Shown here in pieces: positions 18,624-27,764 of a stretch of 64,000 nucleotides of DNA. The notes beneath the pieces were generated by a model. That model searched no databases, had not been told where the DNA came from, and saw nothing but the letters and a program-made list of their open reading frames with translations. Numbering within the stretch: position 1 is the stretch's first letter; each line of letters opens with the position of its first letter. This DNA is from Clostridia bacterium (GTDB taxonomy: Bacteria > Bacillota > Clostridia > UMGS1810): the NCBI GenBank assembly GCA_017621495.1, contig JAGATB010000036.1:18076-82075 (forward strand), in the 5' to 3' direction. The translations under genes and the position numbers were made by a program.

Positions 18624-18670
18624 ATTATAATGTATGTGGAGAAATATTTCAAGTCAAATTTTTGTAGACC
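18624..18670 (-). promoter_or_regulatory. Promoter of the two-component genes with shared motif
   Basis: On the minus strand GGTCTACAAAAATTTGACTT (18670-18651) precedes the -35 TTGAAA (18652-18647), with a 17-bp spacer and TATAAT (18629-18624). The motif agrees with the other three island copies at TCTACAAA and ATT-GAC positions and lies at nearly the same distance from the -35 box, suggesting autoregulation. Confidence 0.65.
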
Positions 18671-18696
18671 GTAGTTTGTATGTGAATAAATGTGTG

Positions 18697-19226
18697 TAAA
18701 TTGGAGTTTATCGTACTATGTAGCGAGTGACAGACGGGGATGGGGGTAACAGACAAAGTCCTTTGACATAGCGTAGCGTTGTCAAAGTAGCCCCGTCCCC
18801 AGGATGTTCGAGCGTATCAAACTAACAATAGAGGAAAACATCCGCTCTGCGCAAAGGAGCATACCCTACGACGACTGTGAGAACAGTTTTGGTATCTGTA
18901 ATTTTCGTATAAGCGATTTTCGGGGTCGAGCTGAACCGTTCGCGGTTGCTCACTTATGCAGCTCTAAACGGGCGGAATAATAAGGGAACTGAATCCATAT
19001 TCCGCCCGTTTCCCCTCGAAAATCACTTATACTCAAAAACAGCTACCAAAAACTAACCTCAATGTCGTCTACGGGTATGCTCCTTCACTCCGAGCGGGGT
19101 GGTGGTTCTGTAAATATGTGCACAAACCTTGCTCTAAGCCCGGACATCCTGCCGTTCCCACAGCACGTGTAGTGGTGACGGCAGGATGTCCGGGCTTATA
19201 CGCCGTCTTGCTATAGGACGCATAAA
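18697..19226. other. Highly structured 530-bp intergenic block
   Basis: No gene fits here. The ends are inverted copies: GTAAATTGGAGTTTAT (18697-18712) and ATAAACTCCAAATTAC (19211-19226). Inside are: a nested stem, ACGGGG/CCCCGT around CTTTGACA/TGTCAAAG (18734-18796); a long imperfect inverted repeat spanning 18854-19085 whose outer 13 bp pair perfectly (AAGGAGCATACCC with GGGTATGCTCCTT) and whose inner arms stay similar for about 70 bp; two hairpins at its apex (AACCG-TTCG-CGGTT within GAGCTG/CAGCTC, 18928-18964; 14-bp perfect stem AAACGGGCGGAATA, 18966-19011); and a perfect 21-bp stem (19135-19155 with 19178-19198). It may be a structured RNA or a MITE-like element. Confidence 0.75.
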
Positions 19227-19253
19227 CTCCAAATTACCTTACTATGCAATAAT

Positions 19254-19301
19254 GGTCTACAAATATTGAACCTTTTCTAAACGGTGTGTTAATGATAAAA
19301 T
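19254..19301 (+). promoter_or_regulatory. Island promoter 3 (ABC importer) with shared motif
   Basis: TCTACAAATATTGAACCTT (19256-19274) abuts a very poor -35 (TTTTCT, 19273-19278), then a 17-bp spacer and TAAAAT (19296-19301). The upstream flank also resembles that of promoter 1 (TTACC...GCAATAA, then GGTCTAC). Confidence 0.75.
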
Positions 19302-19340
19302 GTATGTAAGATAATTTTATTTTCAAAAAGGAGAATGAAC

Positions 19341-20729
19341 ATGAAAAAACTTGTATCATTGTTATTAGTATGCGTTATGGCATTAACGCTTTTTGCAGGT
19401 TGTAAGAAGGATGACGTTGCTTCCGGCGATGTACAGAAGCTTGTTATCTGGACAGGCGAATCCCACAGCAAAAACTTCTATATGGAGAAGGTTGCCGAGT
19501 TCAACAAAACTCTCGGTAAAGAGCTGGGAATTGAAGTTGAGTATATTGTTAAGAGCAATGTAGGTCAGGAGATAGAGCTGTCATTTGTATCCGACCAGGC
19601 TCCGGACTTAATGACAGGTACTTCACTTACAAAGAATGCCGGCGAAGGCAACATAATAGCATTTGAGGATATAAAGGGCGGCAAGGAATACATGGAGAAG
19701 TTCAAGGACTTCATAGTTCCCTTCAAAAACATGGTAGGAGATAAGACCTATACCATGCCTTTCTCAGTTACCACAACCGGACTTGTTTATAATAAGGATA
19801 TGTTCAAAAAAGCAGGTATCGTAGACAAAAAAGGCAATGCCAAGGCACCCGTTACCTGGGATGATGTGGTTAAGTATGCAGAAAAGCTTACCAATGCAGA
19901 TAAGCAGGAATTCGGATTTATATACAACGCTAAGGATTCCGCTTGGTATGGAGACAATATTGCTCAGCCTACAAATTCAAGCGGTGGCTTCAGAGACGGT
20001 TATAAGCCCTGGACGGGAGAATTTGACTTTAGCTCACATGCAGATATAATGAAGCAGGTTATGAAGATAAAAGAAGGCGGCTGGTATGTGCCCGGTGCCG
20101 AAGGCCTCAACAATGACGCAGCCCGCGCGAGATTCTCTGCAGGCAAGGTTGGTATGAAGATGGCACAGAGCTTTGACTATGCTGTGTACACAGAGCAGTT
20201 CCCTGCACAGATTGACTGGGGCGTAGCTCCCTATCCGGTACTTGACAAGGATGAATTCCATGGTCAGTTTGCTACATTCACAGGCGGATGGATGATTAAC
20301 AAAAAAGCTGTTGAAAAGTTTGGTGACGAAAAAATTCTTAAAGTATACGACTGGTTCATCAGCGATGAATTCATGGTTGAGCTGTATAAACAAGGTATGT
20401 ATATACCGTATAACTATGAGCTCATAAAGGATGTAAAGCTTGACAAGGGAATGGAAAACTGGAAGGCATTTGCAGACATGCTTGCAATCACTTACAATCC
20501 TCCCCAGTATGTTAAGCCTGAGGTTGATATAACCGGTGCTGAAAAGATTGAAGACCAGTGGAACAAAATCTGGGCAGGGGAGATTCCCGCGTCACAGATA
20601 GACAAGGTTGTAGCTGATTACACCAAGGCATACAACGACGGTAAGAAGAAGTATGCAGAGCTTCATCCCGAGTATGAGGCTCCTGCACTTATGAGTTCAG
20701 ATTACAAGATGTACGACGAAAAGAAATAA
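19341..20729 (+). CDS. Sugar ABC transporter substrate-binding lipoprotein
   Basis: 462 aa. The ATG at 19341 has AAGGAG 8 bp upstream; an in-frame ATG at 19335 is too close. A lipoprotein signal (MKKLVSLLLVCVMALTLFAGC) gives a lipidated Cys at about 21. The body is a family 1 extracellular solute-binding protein (DLMTGTSL, YTMPFSVTTTGLVYNKDMFKKAG, FTGGWMINKKA). It would capture oligosaccharides outside the membrane for the two permeases that follow. Given the GH105 gene, the ligand may be (unsaturated) rhamnogalacturonan oligosaccharides, which is inference. Confidence 0.92.
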   Translation: MKKLVSLLLVCVMALTLFAGCKKDDVASGDVQKLVIWTGESHSKNFYMEKVAEFNKTLGKELGIEVEYIVKSNVGQEIELSFVSDQAPDLMTGTSLTKNAGEGNIIAFEDIKGGKEYMEKFKDFIVPFKNMVGDKTYTMPFSVTTTGLVYNKDMFKKAGIVDKKGNAKAPVTWDDVVKYAEKLTNADKQEFGFIYNAKDSAWYGDNIAQPTNSSGGFRDGYKPWTGEFDFSSHADIMKQVMKIKEGGWYVPGAEGLNNDAARARFSAGKVGMKMAQSFDYAVYTEQFPAQIDWGVAPYPVLDKDEFHGQFATFTGGWMINKKAVEKFGDEKILKVYDWFISDEFMVELYKQGMYIPYNYELIKDVKLDKGMENWKAFADMLAITYNPPQYVKPEVDITGAEKIEDQWNKIWAGEIPASQIDKVVADYTKAYNDGKKKYAELHPEYEAPALMSSDYKMYDEKK

Positions 20730-20744
20730 GGAAGGAAGTTAGCG

Positions 20745-21677
20745 TTGAGTACAATTACTAAAACAATCAATAAAAACAAATCCCCAAAGAGACTCTCTGA
20801 TTCCACTCAGTGCTATCTACTTATAAGCTTGCAGATTATAGGATTTTTGGTATTCACCATTTATCCTATAATCTGGGCAGTTTCCAAATCCTGGTTTTAC
20901 TATAACGGCGTAGACGCGGAAACCAGCTTTGTAGGCTGGGAGAACTTTGCCATTGCATTTAGTGATGCCAAGTATTGGAGCTCCTGGATAGTTACATTTA
21001 AGTTCACATTCTACAAGATTATCATAGAAATACCCCTGGCACTGGTGCTTGCTACCTTGCTCTCCAAGGGACGCAAGGGCTCCAATGCATTCAGGTCTAT
21101 TTTCTATCTGCCCAATATCATAAGCGTAGCTATAGTCGGTGTTATGGTCTCTAATCTGTTTGATTACTTCGGCGTGATGAACAAGATACTCTCTGCATTG
21201 GGCTTGGTAAAGAACCCCATAGACTGGTTTGCTAATTCCTCAACCTCATTGGGTGTCCTGGTTGCAGGCTCCACATGGAGCAGTTTTGGTATAAATATGC
21301 TTTATTTCTGTGCGGCACTCAACAATGTGCCCAAGGATATGTACGAAGCGGCAGACATTGACGGCGCAGGTAAAATCAGACAGTTCTTCAACATTACTAT
21401 ACCCATGATTGCACCTGTTGCAAGCACTATATTGCTGCTTGCCATAAACGGTACACTTCATGTGGGCGAATACATACTTGTTACCACCGGTGGCGGACCT
21501 GCAGGTACCACCAATACCGTAGGCTCCTATCTTATTGACGCCTTTGTACCCGGATTTGCAGATACAGCAGTCAACATAGGCTACGGCTGCGCATTGGCAC
21601 TTATTACAACTGTTATTTATTCGGTTATAGCCGTGATTTACAGCAAGTCAACAAAGAAACTGCAGAATATATACTAA
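20745..21677 (+). CDS. Sugar ABC transporter permease (MalF-type)
   Basis: 310 aa from a TTG start, 15 bp after the binding-protein gene, with AGGAAGG upstream. About six membrane segments and the cytoplasmic-loop EAA motif (YEAADIDGAGKIRQFFNITIP) that contacts the ATPase. It pairs with the next gene product. No ATPase gene is in the window, as is common in Firmicutes importers that share an MsmX-like ATPase. Confidence 0.92.
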   Translation: MSTITKTINKNKSPKRLSDSTQCYLLISLQIIGFLVFTIYPIIWAVSKSWFYYNGVDAETSFVGWENFAIAFSDAKYWSSWIVTFKFTFYKIIIEIPLALVLATLLSKGRKGSNAFRSIFYLPNIISVAIVGVMVSNLFDYFGVMNKILSALGLVKNPIDWFANSSTSLGVLVAGSTWSSFGINMLYFCAALNNVPKDMYEAADIDGAGKIRQFFNITIPMIAPVASTILLLAINGTLHVGEYILVTTGGGPAGTTNTVGSYLIDAFVPGFADTAVNIGYGCALALITTVIYSVIAVIYSKSTKKLQNIY

Positions 21678-21692
21678 GGAGGGAATATTACA

Positions 21693-22553
21693 ATGCATTC
21701 AGTTAAAAAGACAAATTTTATCACAGGCATTTTCACATATTTGGTGTTCATCTGTGTTACTGTTGTGGTGGTTTTCCCCCTTTTATACGTAATACTTTCG
21801 TCATTTAAATCCAATATGGAGATTATGGCATATCCGGACAGGTACTTCCCCAAGGAGTTTACCTTCGATAACTACATACAGGCATGGAATTCAGACAGCT
21901 TTAACGTAGGCAGAATGTTCTTTAACTCACTGTGGTTTACCTGCTGCATGGTGTTCGTTACACTGCTTACATCATCAATCAGCGGATATGTGTTTGCCAG
22001 AGGTGAGTTTAAGCTCAAGAAGGTATTCTTTGCTATCTTCTCTGCACTTATGTTTATGTCGCTGGGCTCCATTACTATTTACCCCAAGTTTGAGGTGTTG
22101 TCCATGCTGGGACTGAACAAATCCCTCTGGGGGCTTATAGTAATGCAGTGCTTCGGCATACCGGTTGTAAACATGTACATGGTACGTTCCTTTGTGAATA
22201 CTCTTCCCAAGGAGCTGGACGAAGCTGCAAGAATTGACGGATGCTCTTTTACGGGCATATTTTTCCGTATAATCCTTCCGCTTCTGAAGCCTACCCTGGC
22301 TACATTGGCTATACTGTCCTTCCAGCAGTCCTGGAACAGCTACCTTATGCCTACGCTGTTCACCATGTCCCGCCCCGACCAGCAGACCCTCATAGTGGGT
22401 ATCATAGCTCTCAAGAATTCGGGCGAGGGTGCAGCTGCATGGAATCTGATGTTTGCGGCTACAAGTATAGCTCTTGTCCCTGTGTTGGTGGTGTATGCCA
22501 TCTTCAGCAGATATTTTACTGCAGGCATTACTGCGGGAGCAGTCAAGGGATGA
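21693..22553 (+). CDS. Sugar ABC transporter permease (MalG-type)
   Basis: 286 aa. Six membrane segments, an EAA loop (LDEAARIDGCSFTGIFFRIILP) and the usual short C-terminus of MalG-like permeases. It lies 15 bp downstream of the MalF-type gene with an AAGGAGG ribosome binding site and forms the second half of the channel. Confidence 0.92.
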   Translation: MHSVKKTNFITGIFTYLVFICVTVVVVFPLLYVILSSFKSNMEIMAYPDRYFPKEFTFDNYIQAWNSDSFNVGRMFFNSLWFTCCMVFVTLLTSSISGYVFARGEFKLKKVFFAIFSALMFMSLGSITIYPKFEVLSMLGLNKSLWGLIVMQCFGIPVVNMYMVRSFVNTLPKELDEAARIDGCSFTGIFFRIILPLLKPTLATLAILSFQQSWNSYLMPTLFTMSRPDQQTLIVGIIALKNSGEGAAAWNLMFAATSIALVPVLVVYAIFSRYFTAGITAGAVKG

Positions 22554-22587
22554 TTACTTCACAAATTTTTGTAGGAGGTAGATAATA

Positions 22588-25500
22588 TTGAAAAAATTCA
22601 CAAGCAAGTTATTCTCCGTTGCTGTGGCAATCGGACTTACAGTTAATACCATATGTGCCTCCGCTGCATTTACCTTTGTTACTCAGCAGTTCGAGCCCAA
22701 GGATGTTGAACTGGTGGTAGAGGCAGAGGACTTCACAGGCTCAGGCTTCAGGGTAGCAGAGGATGCTGCTGCCTCCGGAGGCAAAGCTCTTGTGAGCGGC
22801 GATGGCAAGATGAGCCATACCTTCACTCTGGATACGGATGTGGAGAAGCTCACAATTTACGCATATCATAAATCATCGGACATGACCAAGGCTCTTACAT
22901 ACATGTCATTGGAGGGCTTTGAACGCTATGCACTGTATGATTATGAATATAATGTATACAATTCAACCAGATTTTTCTATGATACAGCTCCTGCAGGAAG
23001 CTATACAATTAACCTTACAGGTGCACGTGCAGGACAGTTTATAGACAAGTTTGTAATCAAATATGATAAGGTTGCTCCTGTAGCAGAGCAAGCTCCTGAC
23101 ACAGACACTCAGGTAAAGGAAGAAGCACAGATAGACCTCAGCAAATACAGAGAGGGCAATCCCAAGCTTGAAACCATGGAAATAGCTGAAATCAAAGAAG
23201 CTATACCCGGCTCCTTTGCTGCAGAATGCGAGGACGGTACATTTAATAAGCAGCTGGGTGCGGTGATATATAATGAAGCTGCATCAAACGGCAAGGTGTA
23301 CATCAGCACCAGTGATTCCGACAACAAAGACAGTAACGGCGGTGACACCGAAATGCGTTTCAAATTCTATGTATCCAAGAGTGCTAATTACAGATTGTGG
23401 CTCAGGTACTTTACTCCTGATGCAAACCACAAGTGTGCGTGGATATCCTTTGACGGTATTGACTGGAAGGAGTGCGGCGTAGGTACTCCCTCAACCGCAT
23501 ATACATGGAAGAATTTCTTTAATGTGGACCTCCGTGAAGGCTGGCACACCGTTGAAGTAAAGCACAGAACCAATGGCTGGCATATGGATAAGTTCATTAT
23601 AACCTCGGATACTTCATATTCACCGCAGGGCTTTGGCTCAATCGGCGGTGAAGCTGCCGGAACGGATAACACGGCGGCAAAAATTGTGGAAAGTAAGAGA
23701 CTTAACCCCAAGGTCAAGAGCAACAACTTCCGTTTCCGTTCCGATGCGGATTTTGAGTTTGTAGGCGGCGATATTATGGTGCCTTCTACCAATATTGCAT
23801 CTGCTTTGGGTATACATCAGCAGGACATGGACGGATACTTCCTGTTGGTGCGTGGCAGAGAGTATATGAAGTTTTATGACGGTTCAAGCAGAGTCATATC
23901 CTCCGGCAAGGTGATAAATACTGCCAAGGCTTCACATTCACTGCCCGAAGAGGACGATATAGTGATGATTTCGCTCAGGGCTGCTCAGGAGACCTTTGGT
24001 TTTGACTATGAGTACGATGCAAGCGAAAATACCCTGCATATATTTGACAGCTATACCGAGCCATATGTGCGTACAGCTACGGACGAGGAGCTCATAGTCG
24101 AAACAGGTAAGAAGACCATATACTATACCATACCATATGATAATCCCAATGCCAAGGTGGAGGTATTCTTTAAGTACAGTCTCCACGATATCAACGGTGT
24201 AAGAAATATGAATTGGGATAACCTCAGCAAGCTGGCAAACGGCGGTACTTCATATAAGCTCATGGATCAGTATGCCGGCAAAGGTGCCAACTACTGGTAC
24301 AGGGCGCAGACACCAATTTATTCGGATGGAGCATTCAGAGGCGTGCAGTTTGTGGCAGAGGATAGACAGTATTATGTCAAGGTCGTAATAACCGATAATG
24401 GTACTCAGGATGAATTCATGAAGCTCTCACCCTCTCCCGGAGGCTGGGAAACCAAGATGACTCCTGATGAGTATAAGTACAATACAAACGGTGAGCTCCT
24501 GCTGGTGCCTACCTTTGAGAATATAGGCTACTACATAGACCATGCCAACGATAACTCAAGCTGCACTATAACCTACCGCAAGGTGGGTGATGCAGACTGG
24601 AAGCCGGTATTTGAGCCAATGCATGATACCGAGACTCACCAGTTCAGAGGTACCATAGCATTCCTGGAGCAGGATACAGACTACGAGGTTAAGGCTGTGA
24701 TTACAGAGAACGGTGCCGTGGTTAAAGAGAGCACGGCGACAGTTCATACATGGATGGACAATCCGCCCATAGCTCAGACCATTAAGCTTAAGGACATATA
24801 CTCCGGCAGCGGAGACCTTACCGTAATGGACCTTAAGGGTACTGAGGACGGCTGGATTAAGATAGACGGCGAGGGCATGGCTGTTGACGCCGGTAAAGTG
24901 TTTTACGAGGCTGTAACCATCAGCAATTGTGAATATCTGATATTTGAGAATGTAAAGGTAAGGGGTGGCTCGGAATTCGGTATCATAATAGATGAGAATT
25001 GCCACGATATACGTATAGTAAACTGCGACATAGCAGAGTGGGGTACCGGCAGTGCTCAGGACCCCGACTTAGGTCCGTACTATCGTGTGGGCAACACTAC
25101 CAATCAGCGTGCGGGAATCGAAGCTGTTTCTTCTGTAAATCTGGTAGTGGAACGCTGCTACATTCACGACAGCGACAGCAATACCAACCCCTGGAAGGAC
25201 CACAACTACAGCAGCGTACACCCCATGGGCAGCACTGCAATCATGATGTGGGGTCAGAGGGGTACCGTAATCCGCTACAATGACCTCATAGGCAGTGACC
25301 TCCACCGTTACAATGACGTACTGGAGGGTGCTCAGAACGGTAACAGAAGCCCCGGCTCTACGGGAAGCGATTCTGATATATACGGCAATCTGCTTATGTT
25401 CTCCAATGACGACTCCATGGAGATGGACGGTGCACAGATGAACACACGTGTGTATCAGAATAAAATTGAGCAAACCTATGTAGGTATATCCACTACTCCC

Positions 25501-26310
25501 ATGACCATGGGACCCGGATATATATACAGAAATCAGATAGTAACCAACAGCGATAAGGTTGGAAACAAAGGAAACTCCATGAAGACCGGAGGCTCTGCTG
25601 ACCATTGGCCCCGAGTTTACTTCTTTAACAACACCTTCCGTGCGAGCGGCGGCTGTGTGCGTAATGCAAACTACAGCGGCGTGACCGAATGGCACGGAAC
25701 CTCAAGAAATACTATTTATGCTGCAGTGTCTGCAACCGGTACATACGGAAATGGCAGGTCTCTGGAAAACACCTATGCAGACGAGCGCGATGACTATGAT
25801 TATGATTTACTTTGCGGTACATATATCATACCCACTCATGCTGAAAAGAATGGTATATTCGATACTCCGCAGTTCGTAAATGATGTCACAGGCGATTTCC
25901 GTCTGGTAGAGGAAAGCCCCGGCTGGGAGGCAGGTACGCCCCTTGGCAGCTTTACAGCTACCGATAAACCCCACATGGGTGCATTTGTAGGTGATGAATA
26001 CGACGAAAACTTCCTGCCCGCAAGACCCATAGATATGTCTGCGGATATGTATACACTCAATCTCAAACCCGGCGAAGAGGGCACGGTAAAGATAAACGTG
26101 GGCAACGTAGAAGCCGGACACACCTACAGCATAATGAAAAACCGCGACTTTGACTTCATAGAGATACTTAATGAAAATAAGGAAAATGTGGCTCTGGAGC
26201 CCAATTCCACAATTGAACTCAAGCTGAAGTCCAACACGGCAGGCAAAGCAGTGGTGCTAGTAAGACTGGATAACGGATTTTCGGTACCGGTTGTAATTTA
26301 TTGTAAATAA
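22588..26310 (+). CDS. Large secreted beta-helix protein with carbohydrate-binding modules (putative polysaccharide lyase)
   Basis: 1240 aa, TTG start with AGGAGGTAG upstream. After a signal peptide (about 1-27) come two CBM35/CBM6-like modules (VELVVEAEDFTGSGF at about 38; SFAAECEDGTF at about 210), a copper-amine-oxidase-N-like stalk domain (about 375-490), a fibronectin III-like domain (about 635-730), a right-handed parallel beta-helix (about 770-1130; repeating short strands such as ISNCEYLIFENVKVRGGSEFG and RYNDLIGSDLHRYND) and a beta-rich C-terminus. Beta-helix proteins of this type include pectate and rhamnogalacturonan lyases. It is paralogous to the 27765-31526 protein. Placed in the importer operon, 34 bp after the MalG gene, so it is probably co-expressed. 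Confidence 0.78.
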   Translation: MKKFTSKLFSVAVAIGLTVNTICASAAFTFVTQQFEPKDVELVVEAEDFTGSGFRVAEDAAASGGKALVSGDGKMSHTFTLDTDVEKLTIYAYHKSSDMTKALTYMSLEGFERYALYDYEYNVYNSTRFFYDTAPAGSYTINLTGARAGQFIDKFVIKYDKVAPVAEQAPDTDTQVKEEAQIDLSKYREGNPKLETMEIAEIKEAIPGSFAAECEDGTFNKQLGAVIYNEAASNGKVYISTSDSDNKDSNGGDTEMRFKFYVSKSANYRLWLRYFTPDANHKCAWISFDGIDWKECGVGTPSTAYTWKNFFNVDLREGWHTVEVKHRTNGWHMDKFIITSDTSYSPQGFGSIGGEAAGTDNTAAKIVESKRLNPKVKSNNFRFRSDADFEFVGGDIMVPSTNIASALGIHQQDMDGYFLLVRGREYMKFYDGSSRVISSGKVINTAKASHSLPEEDDIVMISLRAAQETFGFDYEYDASENTLHIFDSYTEPYVRTATDEELIVETGKKTIYYTIPYDNPNAKVEVFFKYSLHDINGVRNMNWDNLSKLANGGTSYKLMDQYAGKGANYWYRAQTPIYSDGAFRGVQFVAEDRQYYVKVVITDNGTQDEFMKLSPSPGGWETKMTPDEYKYNTNGELLLVPTFENIGYYIDHANDNSSCTITYRKVGDADWKPVFEPMHDTETHQFRGTIAFLEQDTDYEVKAVITENGAVVKESTATVHTWMDNPPIAQTIKLKDIYSGSGDLTVMDLKGTEDGWIKIDGEGMAVDAGKVFYEAVTISNCEYLIFENVKVRGGSEFGIIIDENCHDIRIVNCDIAEWGTGSAQDPDLGPYYRVGNTTNQRAGIEAVSSVNLVVERCYIHDSDSNTNPWKDHNYSSVHPMGSTAIMMWGQRGTVIRYNDLIGSDLHRYNDVLEGAQNGNRSPGSTGSDSDIYGNLLMFSNDDSMEMDGAQMNTRVYQNKIEQTYVGISTTPMTMGPGYIYRNQIVTNSDKVGNKGNSMKTGGSADHWPRVYFFNNTFRASGGCVRNANYSGVTEWHGTSRNTIYAAVSATGTYGNGRSLENTYADERDDYDYDLLCGTYIIPTHAEKNGIFDTPQFVNDVTGDFRLVEESPGWEAGTPLGSFTATDKPHMGAFVGDEYDENFLPARPIDMSADMYTLNLKPGEEGTVKINVGNVEAGHTYSIMKNRDFDFIEILNENKENVALEPNSTIELKLKSNTAGKAVVLVRLDNGFSVPVVIYCK

Positions 26311-26418
26311 ATTTAAATTAAATACTGATTTGTTGTGTATGAAACAGCACTTAAATGTTTCATAGAATCATGTAAATTGAAGTTTATCAAACAAAAACAC
26401 AGAAAGGAATGAATCATA

Positions 26419-27639
26419 ATGATTAAATCAAGAAAACTCATTTCCATATTTGTATCAGCTGCAATGCTGGTGACTATGCTTAGTGCATTCACAACGGTTG
26501 CATCTGCGGAGGAGACAGCACAAGCATATACGGTGCATCTTTGGGAAACTTTTGAAAGCGGAGCAAAAAATGCTACATGTAACCAGACTGCAGCACTGTC
26601 CTCAATGCAAGGTGTATACGGTAATGCTGCAAAGTTAAGCTATAAAGGTCCCTATGTATCAAACAACAACTATGCACAATTAGACTTTGCGCTTACCGAT
26701 ACAATTACTGTTGCAGAAGCACTTGAAAATAATTTAAAAGTAGAGGTAGAGTTTGATTTCTGTGCTTCTGCGTTAGCCACTGATGATAACTATTTTTACC
26801 TTACTTCATCGAGTAAAAACTCATCAAACTATGCTGCGGGATTTTCAATAAAAAAAACCGGACAAACAAAGGCTTTAAAATATAATGGTTCAGGAAATGT
26901 TGATGTTAAATCGAAATATGATACATTAAGCACTTTTCATACCTTCAAAATCGTTGTGCATGCTGAAAAAGCAGGGTATACAAATCCGGTAACCAATACC
27001 GCAACTACGGCAGATGGTTGGGTTTTAGATGGCTTTTATTTTGACGGTACAGAACAGAAAGGCCAAGCTAAATATACACTTGGCGGTTTAACAGGTACGC
27101 ACGATTTTACAAACTTATTTTTTAGGTTTAAATCTAATACAGACTTTGCCGGAGAAATAGGCTTAGACAACGTATCAGTAATCTCCTATTCCGCAGATTC
27201 CTCACCGGCTCCGGACAAACGTGCATTTATAGAAAATGTAATTAATAATTATTCGGAAAAAGCAGGAACACCTGCTTATGTAAAGGCGTTTGATTTATTC
27301 GAAAAGGATTACATCACTACAGATGAAATCAACGAAGTGTACTACATGTTAGAGGGCAGCAGTGACTTGTATACAATAGATGATATATACAATTCAGCCA
27401 GAGGTGTTAAGGTCACAAGTAATGATACAGTAGGCGGAACACCTATCCTCATAGTCGGTGCATTCTTAAACGACAAGTTGTATGATGCTTTTAGCGTTGA
27501 GCTGAATATTGCAAATGGTTCATCCGAAACAATTTCATTCCCTGCTGAATTTGTTGTTGAGGACAAAGCAAGTCTCAGAGCATTTATATTTGCATCAGTT
27601 GACTGCCTTGTACCATTGGCTAAGGCACGCAAAGAATAA
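26419..27639 (+). CDS. Secreted lectin-like protein
   Basis: 406 aa. Signal peptide (about 1-30), then a concanavalin-like sandwich (about 35-255) of the same kind as the modules of the 1687-aa protein (GLDNVSVISYSADSSPAPDKRAF is the equivalent of its domain end), a short helical hairpin and a C-terminal beta domain (about 315-406). No catalytic motif is recognised. The upstream region has a near-dyad GTAAATTGAAGTTTATC (26371-26387) and a TATGAAACA/TGTTTCATA hairpin (26338-26364), but not the shared motif of the four island promoters. Confidence 0.7.
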   Translation: MIKSRKLISIFVSAAMLVTMLSAFTTVASAEETAQAYTVHLWETFESGAKNATCNQTAALSSMQGVYGNAAKLSYKGPYVSNNNYAQLDFALTDTITVAEALENNLKVEVEFDFCASALATDDNYFYLTSSSKNSSNYAAGFSIKKTGQTKALKYNGSGNVDVKSKYDTLSTFHTFKIVVHAEKAGYTNPVTNTATTADGWVLDGFYFDGTEQKGQAKYTLGGLTGTHDFTNLFFRFKSNTDFAGEIGLDNVSVISYSADSSPAPDKRAFIENVINNYSEKAGTPAYVKAFDLFEKDYITTDEINEVYYMLEGSSDLYTIDDIYNSARGVKVTSNDTVGGTPILIVGAFLNDKLYDAFSVELNIANGSSETISFPAEFVVEDKASLRAFIFASVDCLVPLAKARKE

Positions 27640-27667
27640 ATTTTCCGGAATGTCGGAAACCGCCATT

Positions 27668-27703
27668 CCCTACATGCTCTGAATATCACGCATGTAGGGT
27701 TTG
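27668..27703 (+). terminator. Terminator after the lectin-like gene
   Basis: Perfect 10-bp stem CCCTACATGC / GCATGTAGGG with a 12-nt loop, followed by TTTGG. Confidence 0.65.
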
Positions 27704-27764
27704 GCGTTTACGACAAACCGTTTGTAATTCAATAACATGTATTAATTAACCACGGAGGATGTTT

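Noticed and set aside
18697..19226. Group II intron or its remnant
   Set aside because: No reverse transcriptase, no GTGYG start and no domain V sequence were found.
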